A stretch of DNA of 64,000 bases from SAR116 cluster bacterium AG-337-N21 (GTDB lineage: Bacteria; Pseudomonadota; Alphaproteobacteria; Puniceispirillales; Marisalimonadaceae): positions 114,045 to 178,044 of the forward strand of contig QBZZ01000002.1 in assembly GCA_003282145.1 (NCBI GenBank). The letters are read 5' to 3'. The notes beneath the pieces are model-generated. The model was not told the origin of the DNA. It ran no database searches and saw only the letters and a program-made list of their open reading frames with translations. The position numbers were made by a program, and so were the translations under genes. Position 1 is the stretch's first letter, and every line of letters begins with the position of its first letter. Of this stretch, positions 1 to 8,412 are shown in pieces.

Positions 1-2
1 CT

Positions 3-1124
3 AACATAAAGAATGCATATATTGATTTTTCTAAAATGACAATAAGTCTAGTAGCTGTTTGTTCTGATATTAAAAGAAATGGTAAACCTTTAATTGGATA
101 TGGTTTTAACTCTAACGGAAGATATGGTCAAGGGCATCTCATCAGAGAAAGGTTTGTTCCACGCTTACTAGAAGCTAATACTAAAGAAATATTAAATGAG
201 GAAGAAACTAATTTCGATCCTATAAAAATATGGGATATTATGATGAAAAATGAAAAACCTGGTGGTCATGGAGAGCGTTCAGTTGCTGTTGGAACAATAG
301 ATATGGCAATTTGGGACCTTGTTTCTAAAATTGAAAAAAAACCATTATTTCAGATGCTTGCTGAAAGGTATGGAAATGGAACAGTTAATAGAAAAGTATT
401 TGTTTATGCCGCTGGTGGATATTACTGGCCTGATCAAGGTATACAAGGTTTAACTGATGAGATAAAAAAATATCTAGATCTTGGTTACTCAGTCGTTAAA
501 AAGAAAATCGGGGGTGCATCTTTGTCTGAGGATTGTGCAAGGATAGAAGCAGTCTTAAAAATTTTAGGCCCCAATGACAAACTTGCAGTTGATGCTAATG
601 GAAAATTTGATCTTCAAACAGCAATTAAGTATGGAAAAGTACTTTCAAATTATGACTTGTTTTGGTACGAGGAACCTGGAGACCCATTAGATTTTGAGCT
701 TCATAAACAGTTAGGAAATTCTTATTCAGGCTCATTAGCCACGGGTGAAAATTTATTTTCTGTTTATGATGCTAGAAACCTAATCCGGTATGCTGGAATG
801 AGAAAAGAAAAAGACTGGCTGCAATTTGACTGTGCACTAAGTTATGGATTAGTTGAGTACTTAAAAATAATTAAAATGCTTAAAGAATATAAATGGGATA
901 TTTCAAGATGTATTCCACATGGTGGTCATCAAATGTCCTTAGCAATAGCTGCTGGTTTAGGCTTAGGAGGTAATGAAAGTTACCCTGATCTTTTCCAACC
1001 TTATGGTGGTTTTCCTGATGGAGTAAAAGTTGAAAATAGTATTGTTACTTTACCAGAAATTGAGGGTATTGGATTTGAAGGTAAATCTGACCTTTATTCA
1101 ATAATGAAAAATATGACTAAATAA
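3..1124 (+). CDS. tarD: D(-)-tartrate dehydratase, enolase superfamily (5' end outside window)
   Basis: Predicted to dehydrate D-tartrate to oxaloacetate with Mg2+ in the cytoplasm. The frame is open from base 3, through codons reading NIKNAYIDFSK, before the first in-window ATG at 36; that stretch aligns with residues about 20-30 of Bradyrhizobium-type TarD, so the true start lies upstream of the window and roughly 16-20 codons are missing. Visible landmarks are YGFNSNGRYGQG, the metal ligands in VDANG, YEEPGD and TGENL, the general-base lysine region VVKKKIGG and the catalytic histidine in CIPHGGHQ. Similarity to the family runs to the last residue, so the gene looks intact at its 3' end. 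It converges on the fumarase gene. Substrate specificity is inferred from family resemblance; another acid-sugar dehydratase of the same superfamily is the alternative. Confidence 0.82.
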   Translation, partial: NIKNAYIDFSKMTISLVAVCSDIKRNGKPLIGYGFNSNGRYGQGHLIRERFVPRLLEANTKEILNEEETNFDPIKIWDIMMKNEKPGGHGERSVAVGTIDMAIWDLVSKIEKKPLFQMLAERYGNGTVNRKVFVYAAGGYYWPDQGIQGLTDEIKKYLDLGYSVVKKKIGGASLSEDCARIEAVLKILGPNDKLAVDANGKFDLQTAIKYGKVLSNYDLFWYEEPGDPLDFELHKQLGNSYSGSLATGENLFSVYDARNLIRYAGMRKEKDWLQFDCALSYGLVEYLKIIKMLKEYKWDISRCIPHGGHQMSLAIAAGLGLGGNESYPDLFQPYGGFPDGVKVENSIVTLPEIEGIGFEGKSDLYSIMKNMTK

Positions 1125-1135
1125 AATTATATTTT

Positions 1136-2746
1136 TTAAATACTAAAAAAATCATTTCCTTTATTATCTATGACTACAAATGCAGGAAATTTCTCAACTT
1201 CAATCTTCCATACGGCTTCCATACCTAATTCGGGATATTCTAATACTTCTATCTTCTTTATGCAATCAAGAGCAACTTTGGCTGCAGTTCCTCCAATAGT
1301 ACCAAGATAAAACCCACCATATTTATGACAAGCATTTCTTACCTGTGAGGATCTATTCCCTTTTGCTAGCATAACCATTGAACCACCATTTTTTTGAAAT
1401 TCATCAACATATCCATCCATTCGTCCAGCAGTAGTCGGTCCAAAAGAGCCAGAAGCCATTCCCTTAGGTGTTTTAGCTGGTCCCGCATAATATACAGGGT
1501 GATCTTTAATATAATCAGGTAAAGATCCATCATTTTTAAGTCTGTCAAGTAGCTTTGCGTGAGCTATGTCTCTCGCAACTATAAGTGGGCCAGTAAGACT
1601 TACTCTTTTTTTCACTTCACACTCATCTAGTTGTTTCAAAATATTTTTCATAGGCTGTTTTAAATCAATATTTGTAACTTCTTCAGAAACATCACTAATG
1701 TCAGTATCAGGCATGAATTGACTAGGGTCAGTCTCTAACTTTTCTAAGAAAATTCCATGCTTGTTAATTTTACCTAATATTTGTCTATCAGCTGAACAAG
1801 AAACTCCAATACCTATTGGAAGAGATGCTCCGTGTCTTGGGAGTCTAATAACCCTCACATCATGACAAAAATATTTACCTCCAAACTGTGCACCTATACC
1901 CATTTCACGTGTTAGATTTAATATTATTTTTTCCCATTTATGATCTCTATATGCATGACCAGATTTAAAATCACCTTGATTTGGTAAATTATCTAAATAC
2001 CTCATAGAACCAAGTTTAACTGTTTTTAAATTTAGTTCGGCCGATGTCCCTCCAATAACAATAGATAAATGATAGGGTGGGCAAGCAGCAGTGCCTAGAG
2101 AAATTATTTTTTCATATAGAAATTTTTTTAAATTTTCATAATTTAAGGTTGCAGGTGTTGCTTGAAATAAAAAACTTTTATTAGCAGATCCACCACCTTT
2201 TTGAACAAATGCAAATTTATATTCTTGTCCTTCTGAAGCAAATAAACTAATTTCGGCAGGTAAGTTGTTAGCTGTATTTTTTTCTTCAAACATTGACAAA
2301 GGTGCTAATTGAGAAAAGCGTAAATTATTTTCTTGATAAGTATTATAAACACCTAATGATAAATATTTTCCATCATCTGTATTCGTAAAAACTTTTTCAC
2401 CTTTATAGCCTAAAATAATAGCTGTACCAGTATCTTGACACATAGGTAGCACGCCTGACGAAGATATGTTTGCATTCTTTAACATCGTTAGGGCAACAAA
2501 TTGATCATTTTCAGACGCATCTTTATCTTCAAGTATATCTCTAAGTTGCTGCAAATGTGATTTTCTTAATAAGTGAGACACGTCTTTAAAAGCTCTTTGG
2601 GAAAGTAAAGTTAGAGCTTCAGGGTCTACTGTTAAAATTTCAATATCATTTATTAGAGAGGTTTTAACATAAGAATCTGATATCTTTATATATTGAGTAG
2701 GGTCTTTTAAAATTGGAAACATTGGTGAATAATTAAATTCGCTCAA
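1136..2746 (-). CDS. fumA: Class I (iron-sulfur) fumarate hydratase
   Basis: Interconverts fumarate and L-malate in the TCA cycle using an oxygen-sensitive [4Fe-4S] cluster. At 536 residues it has the length of the single-chain class I enzyme, with the alpha-type region followed by the beta-type region. The three cluster cysteines can be seen in [20 protein letters not shown] and [10 protein letters not shown]. The C-terminal part carries [20 protein letters not shown], typical of the beta domain. The gene lies 28 bp behind sspB on the same strand, so sspB-fumA may be co-transcribed. There is no sign of truncation. Assignment to class I rather than class II (FumC) is clear from the cysteine pattern. 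Confidence 0.95.
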   Translation of the reverse strand: MSEFNYSPMFPILKDPTQYIKISDSYVKTSLINDIEILTVDPEALTLLSQRAFKDVSHLLRKSHLQQLRDILEDKDASENDQFVALTMLKNANISSSGVLPMCQDTGTAIILGYKGEKVFTNTDDGKYLSLGVYNTYQENNLRFSQLAPLSMFEEKNTANNLPAEISLFASEGQEYKFAFVQKGGGSANKSFLFQATPATLNYENLKKFLYEKIISLGTAACPPYHLSIVIGGTSAELNLKTVKLGSMRYLDNLPNQGDFKSGHAYRDHKWEKIILNLTREMGIGAQFGGKYFCHDVRVIRLPRHGASLPIGIGVSCSADRQILGKINKHGIFLEKLETDPSQFMPDTDISDVSEEVTNIDLKQPMKNILKQLDECEVKKRVSLTGPLIVARDIAHAKLLDRLKNDGSLPDYIKDHPVYYAGPAKTPKGMASGSFGPTTAGRMDGYVDEFQKNGGSMVMLAKGNRSSQVRNACHKYGGFYLGTIGGTAAKVALDCIKKIEVLEYPELGMEAVWKIEVEKFPAFVVIDNKGNDFFSI

Positions 2747-2774
2747 AAAAATCTCCTATTTCAGATAATAACAT

Positions 2775-3290
2775 TTATTTTTTATCTCTGAACTCATTAA
2801 GAGAAATAATTTCTCCAGATTCAGTTTCGTTTGTCTGTTTTGTTTGGTCTTTTTTATTTTTTAATACAGTATTTTTATCTTTTTTTTCCTCATTAGGGAT
2901 TATTTTTTTTTCTTCAACTTTAAATTGTAGACCAAATCCTACTGAAGGATCCGTAAAAGACGTTATTGCTTTATAAGGAACATAAATATTTTTCTTTTGC
3001 CCATTAAAAGATAAAGTCACCTCAAAATGTTCGTCAGTTGCTTTTAAATCCCAAAACTGATGTTGAATAATTATCTTAATTTCAGAACTGTCAGAACTTT
3101 TTAATTCATCTGGGACAATAACTTCATTATCATTTCCATTAAAAGAAATAAAAAAATGACTGTTTCCTACAAGACCAGAATCAGCTGTAATTTTTAATAC
3201 TTTCTTAACTACGTTTTTAAGGCTTTCTTCTACTAAATCGTCATAATCAAAACCCTTAATGTTTAGTGTACCATCATCATTATTATTCAC
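2775..3290 (-). CDS. sspB: ClpXP adaptor SspB (alphaproteobacterial type)
   Basis: Tethers ssrA-tagged proteins to the ClpXP protease. The N-terminal half matches the alphaproteobacterial SspB fold: FDYDDLVEESL at the start, HHFF-like NSHFFISFNG, then QHQFWDLK and DPSVGFGLQF near residues 90-120. A charged linker rich in K, N and E follows. The last residues, IISLNEFRDKK, correspond to the short C-terminal motif conserved in this family and thought to dock on ClpX. The start is a GTG at 3290, since ATGs just downstream are out of frame. The gene sits directly downstream of ssrA on the same strand, so the tag-encoding RNA and the adaptor that reads its tag are adjacent. Confidence 0.93.
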   Translation of the reverse strand: MNNNDDGTLNIKGFDYDDLVEESLKNVVKKVLKITADSGLVGNSHFFISFNGNDNEVIVPDELKSSDSSEIKIIIQHQFWDLKATDEHFEVTLSFNGQKKNIYVPYKAITSFTDPSVGFGLQFKVEEKKIIPNEEKKDKNTVLKNKKDQTKQTNETESGEIISLNEFRDKK

Positions 3291-3380
3291 TGATATATAT
3301 ATCCCAAAACTTTTTTTATGTATTCTACATTTTTAAAGGTAACTTTTTCAAGATAAATTTGGAAATTAATCAGATAAAAT

Positions 3381-3402
3381 GGCGAGAAGTAAACTTCTCG
3401 CC
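3381..3402 (-). terminator. Hairpin terminator behind ssrA
   Basis: A perfect 9-bp inverted repeat with a 4-base loop (GGCGAGAAG / CTTCTCGCC), followed on the minus strand by ATTTTAT. It lies just after the tmRNA coding piece and about 90 bp before the sspB start. The stem is unusually GC-rich for this genome. The T-run is short, so it could also be a processing or partial attenuation site that still lets sspB be transcribed from the ssrA promoter. Confidence 0.6.
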
Positions 3403-3672
3403 ACCCAAGTTTTTCTGTTGCCAGGTAAACTGAAACCCCGCCAATTCTAGCTATAGAATTGGACTAAGTTTCGGTTGCTTTGGCTGCTTACGCTGCTGCA
3501 GCTACCGGAGCATAGTTGTCATTTGCAACTATTAAAGTAGTCCGATAACGGTGGTACAATACCGAGTGAAAGTTTGATTTTTACTACATGCGTCGATCCT
3601 ATTTCGCCCCCATATATATTTGGTGGAGGCGCCGGGTACCGCCCCCGGGTCCGCTAAGCTTATTCTAAAAAA
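3403..3672 (-). ncRNA. ssrA: Circularly permuted (two-piece) tmRNA
   Basis: Rescues stalled ribosomes and adds a degradation tag. On the minus strand the acceptor piece comes first and ends in CCA at 3621-3623. A 9-base AT spacer (3612-3620) follows, then the coding piece begins at 3611 with GGGGGCGAAATAGGATCGAC. The acceptor stem GGGGGCG pairs with CGCCTCC with one G-U pair, and a T-arm with a 5-bp stem (CCGGG/CCCGG) is visible. The resume codon GCA follows the TAGT-type upstream signal; the tag reads ANDNYAPVAAAA and stops at 3488-3490 (tag 3491-3526). A 9-bp hairpin at 3441-3462 fits one of the downstream helices or pseudoknots. Outer ends are approximate; the 5' end of the acceptor piece lies somewhere near 3660-3690. 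The permuted order is typical of alphaproteobacteria. Confidence 0.93.
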
Positions 3673-3686
3673 TGTTTATCACTATA

Positions 3687-3700
3687 GTCATTAAAATGAC
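3687..3700. repeat. 14-bp palindrome upstream of ssrA
   Basis: GTCATTAAAATGAC is a near-perfect inverted repeat (6-bp arms, 2-base centre) about 15-30 bp upstream of the recognisable acceptor piece of ssrA, and next to TATAGT on the minus strand, a possible -10 box. It may be part of the ssrA promoter or of the pre-tmRNA 5' end. No good -35 box was found, so the promoter assignment stays open. Confidence 0.3.
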
Positions 3701-3730
3701 TTTTTTAGTATACATTATTTATTTTTTTTA

Positions 3731-3760
3731 TTAAAGACCACATTAAGGAAGTTTTATAAT
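3731..3760 (+). promoter_or_regulatory. Possible sigma-70 promoter of thyA-folA
   Basis: TTAAAG at 3731-3736 and a perfect TATAAT at 3755-3760 are separated by 18 bp. Transcription would start about 15 bases before the thyA ATG at 3782, leaving a very short leader without a clear ribosome binding site. The -35 box is poor and the region is AT-rich, so a chance match is possible. Confidence 0.4.
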
Positions 3761-3781
3761 ATTATAGGTTGAGATATTTGA

Positions 3782-4576
3782 ATGAAGCAATATTTAGATT
3801 TGTTAGACTACGTATTAAAACACGGAAATTTAAAAGAAGATAGAACTGGAACAGGTACCAAATCTGTTTTTGGTTGGCAAATGCGTTTTGATTTGAACAA
3901 AGGATTTCCTTTGCTGACTACAAAAAAACTGCATTTAAGGTCAATTATACATGAACTTTTATGGTTTATAAGAGGTGACACAAATATATCTTATTTAAAA
4001 GACAACAATGTGTCGATATGGGATGAGTGGGCTGACGAAAATGGGGATCTTGGACCTGTATATGGTAAACAATGGAGAAGATGGAGTACACCTGATGGAA
4101 GGAAGCTTGACCAATTATATGATGTGATTAGTGAGATTAAGAATAATCCAAATTCAAGAAGAATGATTGTGTCGGCTTGGAATCCATCAGATGTAGGGTC
4201 TATGGCATTGCCACCTTGCCATTGTCTTTTTCAATTTTATGTAGCTGACAATAAATTATCTTGTCAGTTATATCAGAGGAGTGCAGATATTTTTCTTGGT
4301 GTTCCATTTAATATAGCATCCTACGCAATTTTAACTCATATGATAGCAAATGTATGTGACATATCAGTTGGTGATTTTGTGCATACTTTGGGGGATGCTC
4401 ATTTATATAAAAATCATTTTGAACAAGCTAAAAAACAGTTGTCAAGATCAATAAAAAATAAACCACAAATAAGGCTTTTGAAAAAACATACTAATATAAA
4501 TGATTTTGTTTTTGAAGATATTGAAATTATTAATTATAATCCTCATCCTCATATTTCTGCTCCGGTAGCTGTATAA
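3782..4576 (+). CDS. thyA: Thymidylate synthase
   Basis: Methylates dUMP to dTMP using methylene-tetrahydrofolate and releases dihydrofolate. The 264 residues equal the length of the E. coli enzyme. Visible family motifs are [18 protein letters not shown] near the start, the folate/dUMP site WRRWSTPDG, the catalytic cysteine in [12 protein letters not shown], and [18 protein letters not shown]. The C-terminus ends in PVAV, close to the family-typical PVAI tail that closes over the active site. The stop codon is followed immediately by the ATG of folA, so the two genes are one operon in which folA recycles the dihydrofolate made here. Confidence 0.98.
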   Translation: MKQYLDLLDYVLKHGNLKEDRTGTGTKSVFGWQMRFDLNKGFPLLTTKKLHLRSIIHELLWFIRGDTNISYLKDNNVSIWDEWADENGDLGPVYGKQWRRWSTPDGRKLDQLYDVISEIKNNPNSRRMIVSAWNPSDVGSMALPPCHCLFQFYVADNKLSCQLYQRSADIFLGVPFNIASYAILTHMIANVCDISVGDFVHTLGDAHLYKNHFEQAKKQLSRSIKNKPQIRLLKKHTNINDFVFEDIEIINYNPHPHISAPVAV

Positions 4577-5131
4577 ATGATAAGAAAAAAAGATTTAAAA
4601 AATCCTATTGTTTGTATTGTTGCTATGAATCAAAATAGAGTTATTGGAGATGGTAATGATTTACTCTGGCATTTGCCTGGTGATTTAAAAAGATTAAAAA
4701 TAATCACAATGGGTACACCTTTGATAATGGGAAGAAAAACTTGGGACTCAATTGGAAGGCCTTTACCTGGAAGAGCAAGCATAGTTATGACTAAATCTGT
4801 TTCTTGGAAGGCGGAAGGAGCAATTGTAGCAAATTCTTTCGAGAATGCTATCACAGAGGCCAATATCTGGATCGAAGCTAATAAAAAAATGGGAAATAAA
4901 GCCATACAAAATAAAATATTTTTATTTGGTGGAGCCCAAATATATGAGATTGGATTAGAGTATTGTAATACCATTGAAATGACAAAGGTAAACTTTTGTG
5001 CAGTATCAGGATCGAAGTTTCCAAGATTAAAAGAAAATGATTGGAAAAAAACAAAACTTGAAGATTTTGAAGCAACTAGTAATTCACCAGAGTTTAGTTA
5101 TTGGCATTATAGTAGGATTATTCAAAGATAA
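4577..5131 (+). CDS. folA: Dihydrofolate reductase
   Basis: Reduces dihydrofolate to tetrahydrofolate with NADPH. The N-terminal third has the standard pattern IVAMNQNRVIGDGNDLLW, then HLPGDLKRLK and LIMGRKTWDSIGRPLPGR (NADPH phosphate site). FLFGGAQIYEIGL contains the GG pair near residue 115. At 184 residues it is a little longer than E. coli FolA (159), with an insertion around AIVANSFENAITEANIWIEA. The start is the ATG directly abutting the thyA stop, with no room for a separate ribosome binding site outside thyA, which suggests translational coupling. It converges on mrp with no gap. Confidence 0.96.
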   Translation: MIRKKDLKNPIVCIVAMNQNRVIGDGNDLLWHLPGDLKRLKIITMGTPLIMGRKTWDSIGRPLPGRASIVMTKSVSWKAEGAIVANSFENAITEANIWIEANKKMGNKAIQNKIFLFGGAQIYEIGLEYCNTIEMTKVNFCAVSGSKFPRLKENDWKKTKLEDFEATSNSPEFSYWHYSRIIQR

Positions 5132-5143
5132 TTATTGAATAAT
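5117..5143. terminator. Possible bidirectional terminator between folA and mrp
   Basis: A perfect 9-bp inverted repeat (ATTATTCAA / TTGAATAAT, 9-base loop) is centred on the point where the two convergent genes meet and overlaps both reading-frame ends. The stem is almost pure AT and therefore weak. Its position is what suggests a shared terminator. Confidence 0.35.
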
Positions 5144-6202
5144 TCTTGGACTAAGTTTTTCACTTAGTTCTATTGTTTTTATTATTTGAGATCCAATCTC
5201 CATATATTTTTGTGAAATAAAGCTGTTTGGTTCTTTATGTACAACTGGATTTCCATCATCAGATGATGTTCTTAAGCTTATATCAAGAGGAATTTCATTT
5301 AAAAAAGGCACACCTAATTTTTGAGCTTCAGCTTTTGCTCCACCATTTCCAAAAATTTCATGTTTAGTATCGCACTTAGTACATTGGAAATAGCTCATAT
5401 TTTCAATTATACCTAAAATGGGAACATTCACTTTTTTAAACATGTTTAGTCCTTTTCGAGCATCAATTAATGACAAATCTTGGGGAGTAGAAACAATAAT
5501 TGCACCGGCTAATTTTACTCTTTGAGAAAGTGTTAATTGAGCATCTCCAGTACCTGGAGGCATATCTATTATTAAAATATCAAGATTTTGCCAATCTACA
5601 TCTCTCAGCAGTTGTTCGACAGCTCTCATTACCATAGGGCCTCGCCAAATTGTTGCAGCGTCCTCAGGTACTAAGTAGCCAATGGACATTGCTTGTAAAC
5701 CAAATGCATTATGTGGAACTATTTTTTTTCCGTTACTTTTTGGCTTGTTGGATATACCTGTTAACTTTGGAAGGCTTGGTCCATAAATATCAGCATCTAG
5801 AATACCGACATTATATTCTAATTTTAATAGTGATAGAGCGACATTAATTGCAGTAGTTGATTTTCCTACACCGCCTTTACCACTTGCGACTGCAATAATA
5901 TATTTTGCAGGTCTTAAAGGGGCATTTTGTGAATTTTTATTCTCCTTTTTTATATTATGAGCAGTCAATATAATTTCTACTTTATCAACTTGTTTGATCG
6001 ACAATAATTTTTCTTGAATAAAGTTTTTGATTTGCTGTGCTTCTTTTAATTGTTCAGGTAGAAGTTCAAGGGTAAAATGAACTTTATTGTTCTCAAAATT
6101 TAATCCATTAACACACTTGCTATCAAATATATTATTAGATTGATCTTGAAGAACAATAGACCTTAGTGTTGTGACAATTTTATCTAATTTTTTATTACCC
6201 AT
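5132..6202 (-). CDS. mrp: Mrp/ApbC-family iron-sulfur cluster carrier ATPase
   Basis: P-loop ATPase of the MinD/Mrp (NBP35-like) family that binds and hands on Fe-S clusters in the cytoplasm. The N-terminal ~85 residues look like the DUF59/MIP18-type domain often fused to bacterial Mrp. The deviant Walker A GKGGVGKSTTA lies near residue 108. IYGPSLPKL, MPPGTGDAQLT (Walker B region) and the cluster-binding CxxC in FQCTKCD near residue 275 follow. At 356 residues it has the normal length. It is divergent from hflK across a 129-bp spacer that must hold both promoters. A functional link with the SUF operon at 45-53 kb is likely but not shown by position. Confidence 0.93.
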   Translation of the reverse strand: MGNKKLDKIVTTLRSIVLQDQSNNIFDSKCVNGLNFENNKVHFTLELLPEQLKEAQQIKNFIQEKLLSIKQVDKVEIILTAHNIKKENKNSQNAPLRPAKYIIAVASGKGGVGKSTTAINVALSLLKLEYNVGILDADIYGPSLPKLTGISNKPKSNGKKIVPHNAFGLQAMSIGYLVPEDAATIWRGPMVMRAVEQLLRDVDWQNLDILIIDMPPGTGDAQLTLSQRVKLAGAIIVSTPQDLSLIDARKGLNMFKKVNVPILGIIENMSYFQCTKCDTKHEIFGNGGAKAEAQKLGVPFLNEIPLDISLRTSSDDGNPVVHKEPNSFISQKYMEIGSQIIKTIELSEKLSPRIIQ

Positions 6203-6331
6203 TTTATGTGTCCAGAAATAATTTTTTATAAAGGTTGTAATTTTATACTACAGTGCAAATATCTACTCTACAAAACAATGACAAGTTACGTTAATCTTGT
6301 TAAATAGCTTTAATGCTTCTGGAGTTTAATT

Positions 6332-7429
6332 ATGATAATCAATAATATCAACGATAATAGTTCTGGCCCTTGGGGTAATGGTGGAAATCAAAATCCTTGG
6401 GGTAAAAAACCTAATTCTAATGGAACTCCTCCTGATGTTGACCAAATGCTTAAAGAAAGTAAAGATAAGTTAAAAAAAATGATGCCTACAGGCTTTGGAG
6501 GCGGTAAAGGGATTACTATATTGCTATTTATCCTTTTGGGGATTTGGCTAATGACAGGCATCTATAGAGTTAATCCACAACAACAAGGTGTAGTCATGAG
6601 ATTTGGTGAATGGGTAAGAACAACCCCTCCAGGCTTACATTATCATTTACCAACTCCAATCGAAAAAGTTATGACTCCAGACGTTACTAGGGACAATAGA
6701 ATAGAAGTAGGTTATAGATCATTTGGTGGAGCCGCCACTAGTAGAAGAGATGTTCCAGATGAATCTAAGATGATCACAGGTGATGAAAATAATATTGACA
6801 TTGACTTTATTGTATTTTGGAAAATTGCTGATGCTGGAGCTTACTTATTTAATATACAAGACCCTCCTGAAACAGTAAAGGTAGCTGCGCAGTCCGTAAT
6901 GAGAGATATTATAGGTCAAACTAAAATACAAACTGCTTTAACGGGTGGTAGGCAAGATATTCAATTAAAAGCTAAAAACATGCTACAAGAACTATTAAAT
7001 GAATATGAGGCTGGAGTTGAAATTAGAGATGTACAACTTTTATCAGTTGATCCACCAGCTGAAGTTATCGATGCATTCAATGATGTGCAAAGAGCTAGGC
7101 AAGATAGAGATACTTTAATTAACGAAGCTGAAGCTTTTAGGAATGACATCGTGCCAAGGGCTCGAGGTGAAGCTGCACAGTTAATTTCTGAAGCTGAAGC
7201 TTATGCAAGTGAGGTCGTTAACAGAGCTAAAGGTGATGCGGATAGGTTCAACTCTATATATAAAAGTTACAAATTAAATCCTGAAGTGACTGAATCTAGA
7301 ATATACCTAGAAACTATGGAGAAAGTATTTTCAAGAGTTAAAAAAATTATAATGGACAAATCTGCAAGTTCCTCAGGGGTTGTTCCTTACCTTCCATTAG
7401 ATCAACTAAAACAAAAAGGTGATAAATAA
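6332..7429 (+). CDS. hflK: FtsH-modulating membrane protein HflK
   Basis: SPFH-domain inner-membrane protein that, with HflC, forms a large cap around the FtsH protease and modulates its activity. The N-terminus is glycine/asparagine-rich (GPWGNGGNQNPWG), as is usual for HflK. One transmembrane segment lies near residues 58-78 (ITILLFILLGIWLMTGIY). The SPFH domain starts at NPQQQGVVMRFGEW, and an alanine/glutamate-rich coiled coil spans about residues 240-300. TGGRQDIQ and VQLLSVDPPAEV are typical. The stop overlaps the hflC start (TAATG), so the pair is translationally coupled. A TGGAG box precedes the ATG. Confidence 0.96.
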   Translation: MIINNINDNSSGPWGNGGNQNPWGKKPNSNGTPPDVDQMLKESKDKLKKMMPTGFGGGKGITILLFILLGIWLMTGIYRVNPQQQGVVMRFGEWVRTTPPGLHYHLPTPIEKVMTPDVTRDNRIEVGYRSFGGAATSRRDVPDESKMITGDENNIDIDFIVFWKIADAGAYLFNIQDPPETVKVAAQSVMRDIIGQTKIQTALTGGRQDIQLKAKNMLQELLNEYEAGVEIRDVQLLSVDPPAEVIDAFNDVQRARQDRDTLINEAEAFRNDIVPRARGEAAQLISEAEAYASEVVNRAKGDADRFNSIYKSYKLNPEVTESRIYLETMEKVFSRVKKIIMDKSASSSGVVPYLPLDQLKQKGDK

Positions 7430-8298
7430 TGTCTGCTTATAAAATAATAACTGGTACAAGTGTATTAATTGTTCTATTTGGTCTTTTTAGTTCTTTCTTT
7501 ACTGTTGATCAAACACAGCAAGCTTTGGTTCTACAATTTGGTGAACCTAAAAGACTTGTAAATAAACCTGGATTAAATTTTAAAATACCATTCATACAAG
7601 AAGTTACATATTTCGAGAAGAGAGTATTATCTTTAGTATCCAAAGACTCTGAAGAGGTCATTTTAGCTGATCAAAAGAGACTTGAGGTAGATACATATTC
7701 AAGATTTAAAATCATTGACCCTCTTTTATTTTATCAAACAGTCAGAAACGAATTTGGTGCGCGTCAACGTTTAGAGTCAATTATTGATTCATCGGTTAGG
7801 AGGGTTTTTGGAAAGTTTGAGCTTACAGCAATTTTGTCTGACGCAAGAACAAAAATAGTTGAGGATATAAGTGGAGAAGTGAATTCTACAATAAAGAAAT
7901 TAGGTATGGAAATTGTTGATGTTCGTATCAGGAGGGCAGATTATCCAGAAGCTACTAGTCAGAATATTTTTAACAGAATGAAAACAGAGAGAGAGCAAGA
8001 AGCTAAAGAATTTAGAGCGGAAGGTGCTGAGGAAGCTCAAAAGATTAGAGCTATAGCTGAAAAAACTAAAGTAGTTTTGGTTGCTGAAAGTAAAAGAAAA
8101 GCTGAAGCACTTCGAGGTGATGGAGATGCACTTGCAATCAAAATATATTCAGACTCTTTTGGTCAAGACGAAAAGTTCTTTAAGTTTTACCGATCAATGC
8201 TTGCATATGAAAATACTTTTTCTGACGATGGGACAACCATGTTATTGAGTCCTGACAGTGATTTTTTTAGTTTTTTTGGCAAACAAACGGGTAATTAG
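7429..8298 (+). CDS. hflC: FtsH-modulating membrane protein HflC
   Basis: Partner of HflK in the FtsH-HflKC complex of the inner membrane. One N-terminal membrane segment (ITGTSVLIVLFGLFSSFFTV) is followed by the SPFH domain (DQTQQALVLQFGEPKR). VDVRIRRADYPE and the coiled coil rich in E, A and K around residues 180-230 are typical of HflC. Length (289) is normal. The reading frame overlaps the end of hflK by one base. degP follows after 114 bp and probably has its own promoter there, although joint transcription of these envelope quality-control genes is common in the class. Confidence 0.96.
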   Translation: MSAYKIITGTSVLIVLFGLFSSFFTVDQTQQALVLQFGEPKRLVNKPGLNFKIPFIQEVTYFEKRVLSLVSKDSEEVILADQKRLEVDTYSRFKIIDPLLFYQTVRNEFGARQRLESIIDSSVRRVFGKFELTAILSDARTKIVEDISGEVNSTIKKLGMEIVDVRIRRADYPEATSQNIFNRMKTEREQEAKEFRAEGAEEAQKIRAIAEKTKVVLVAESKRKAEALRGDGDALAIKIYSDSFGQDEKFFKFYRSMLAYENTFSDDGTTMLLSPDSDFFSFFGKQTGN

Positions 8299-8412
8299 GT
8301 CATAATAAAATACATTTTTTCTTACTAAATTGTCAGAATAGCTTAAAAATTTGGCCTTAAATCTGCCTTTTTGTATAGGTATTAAATATTAAATTAATAG
8401 TACGGTGAACAC

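Noticed and set aside
4630..4974. 114-codon minus-strand frame opposite folA
   Set aside because: It lies wholly within folA, whose motifs are unambiguous, and shows no domain; a shadow frame. The same applies to long antisense frames inside degP, amtB and the molybdopterin-binding gene.
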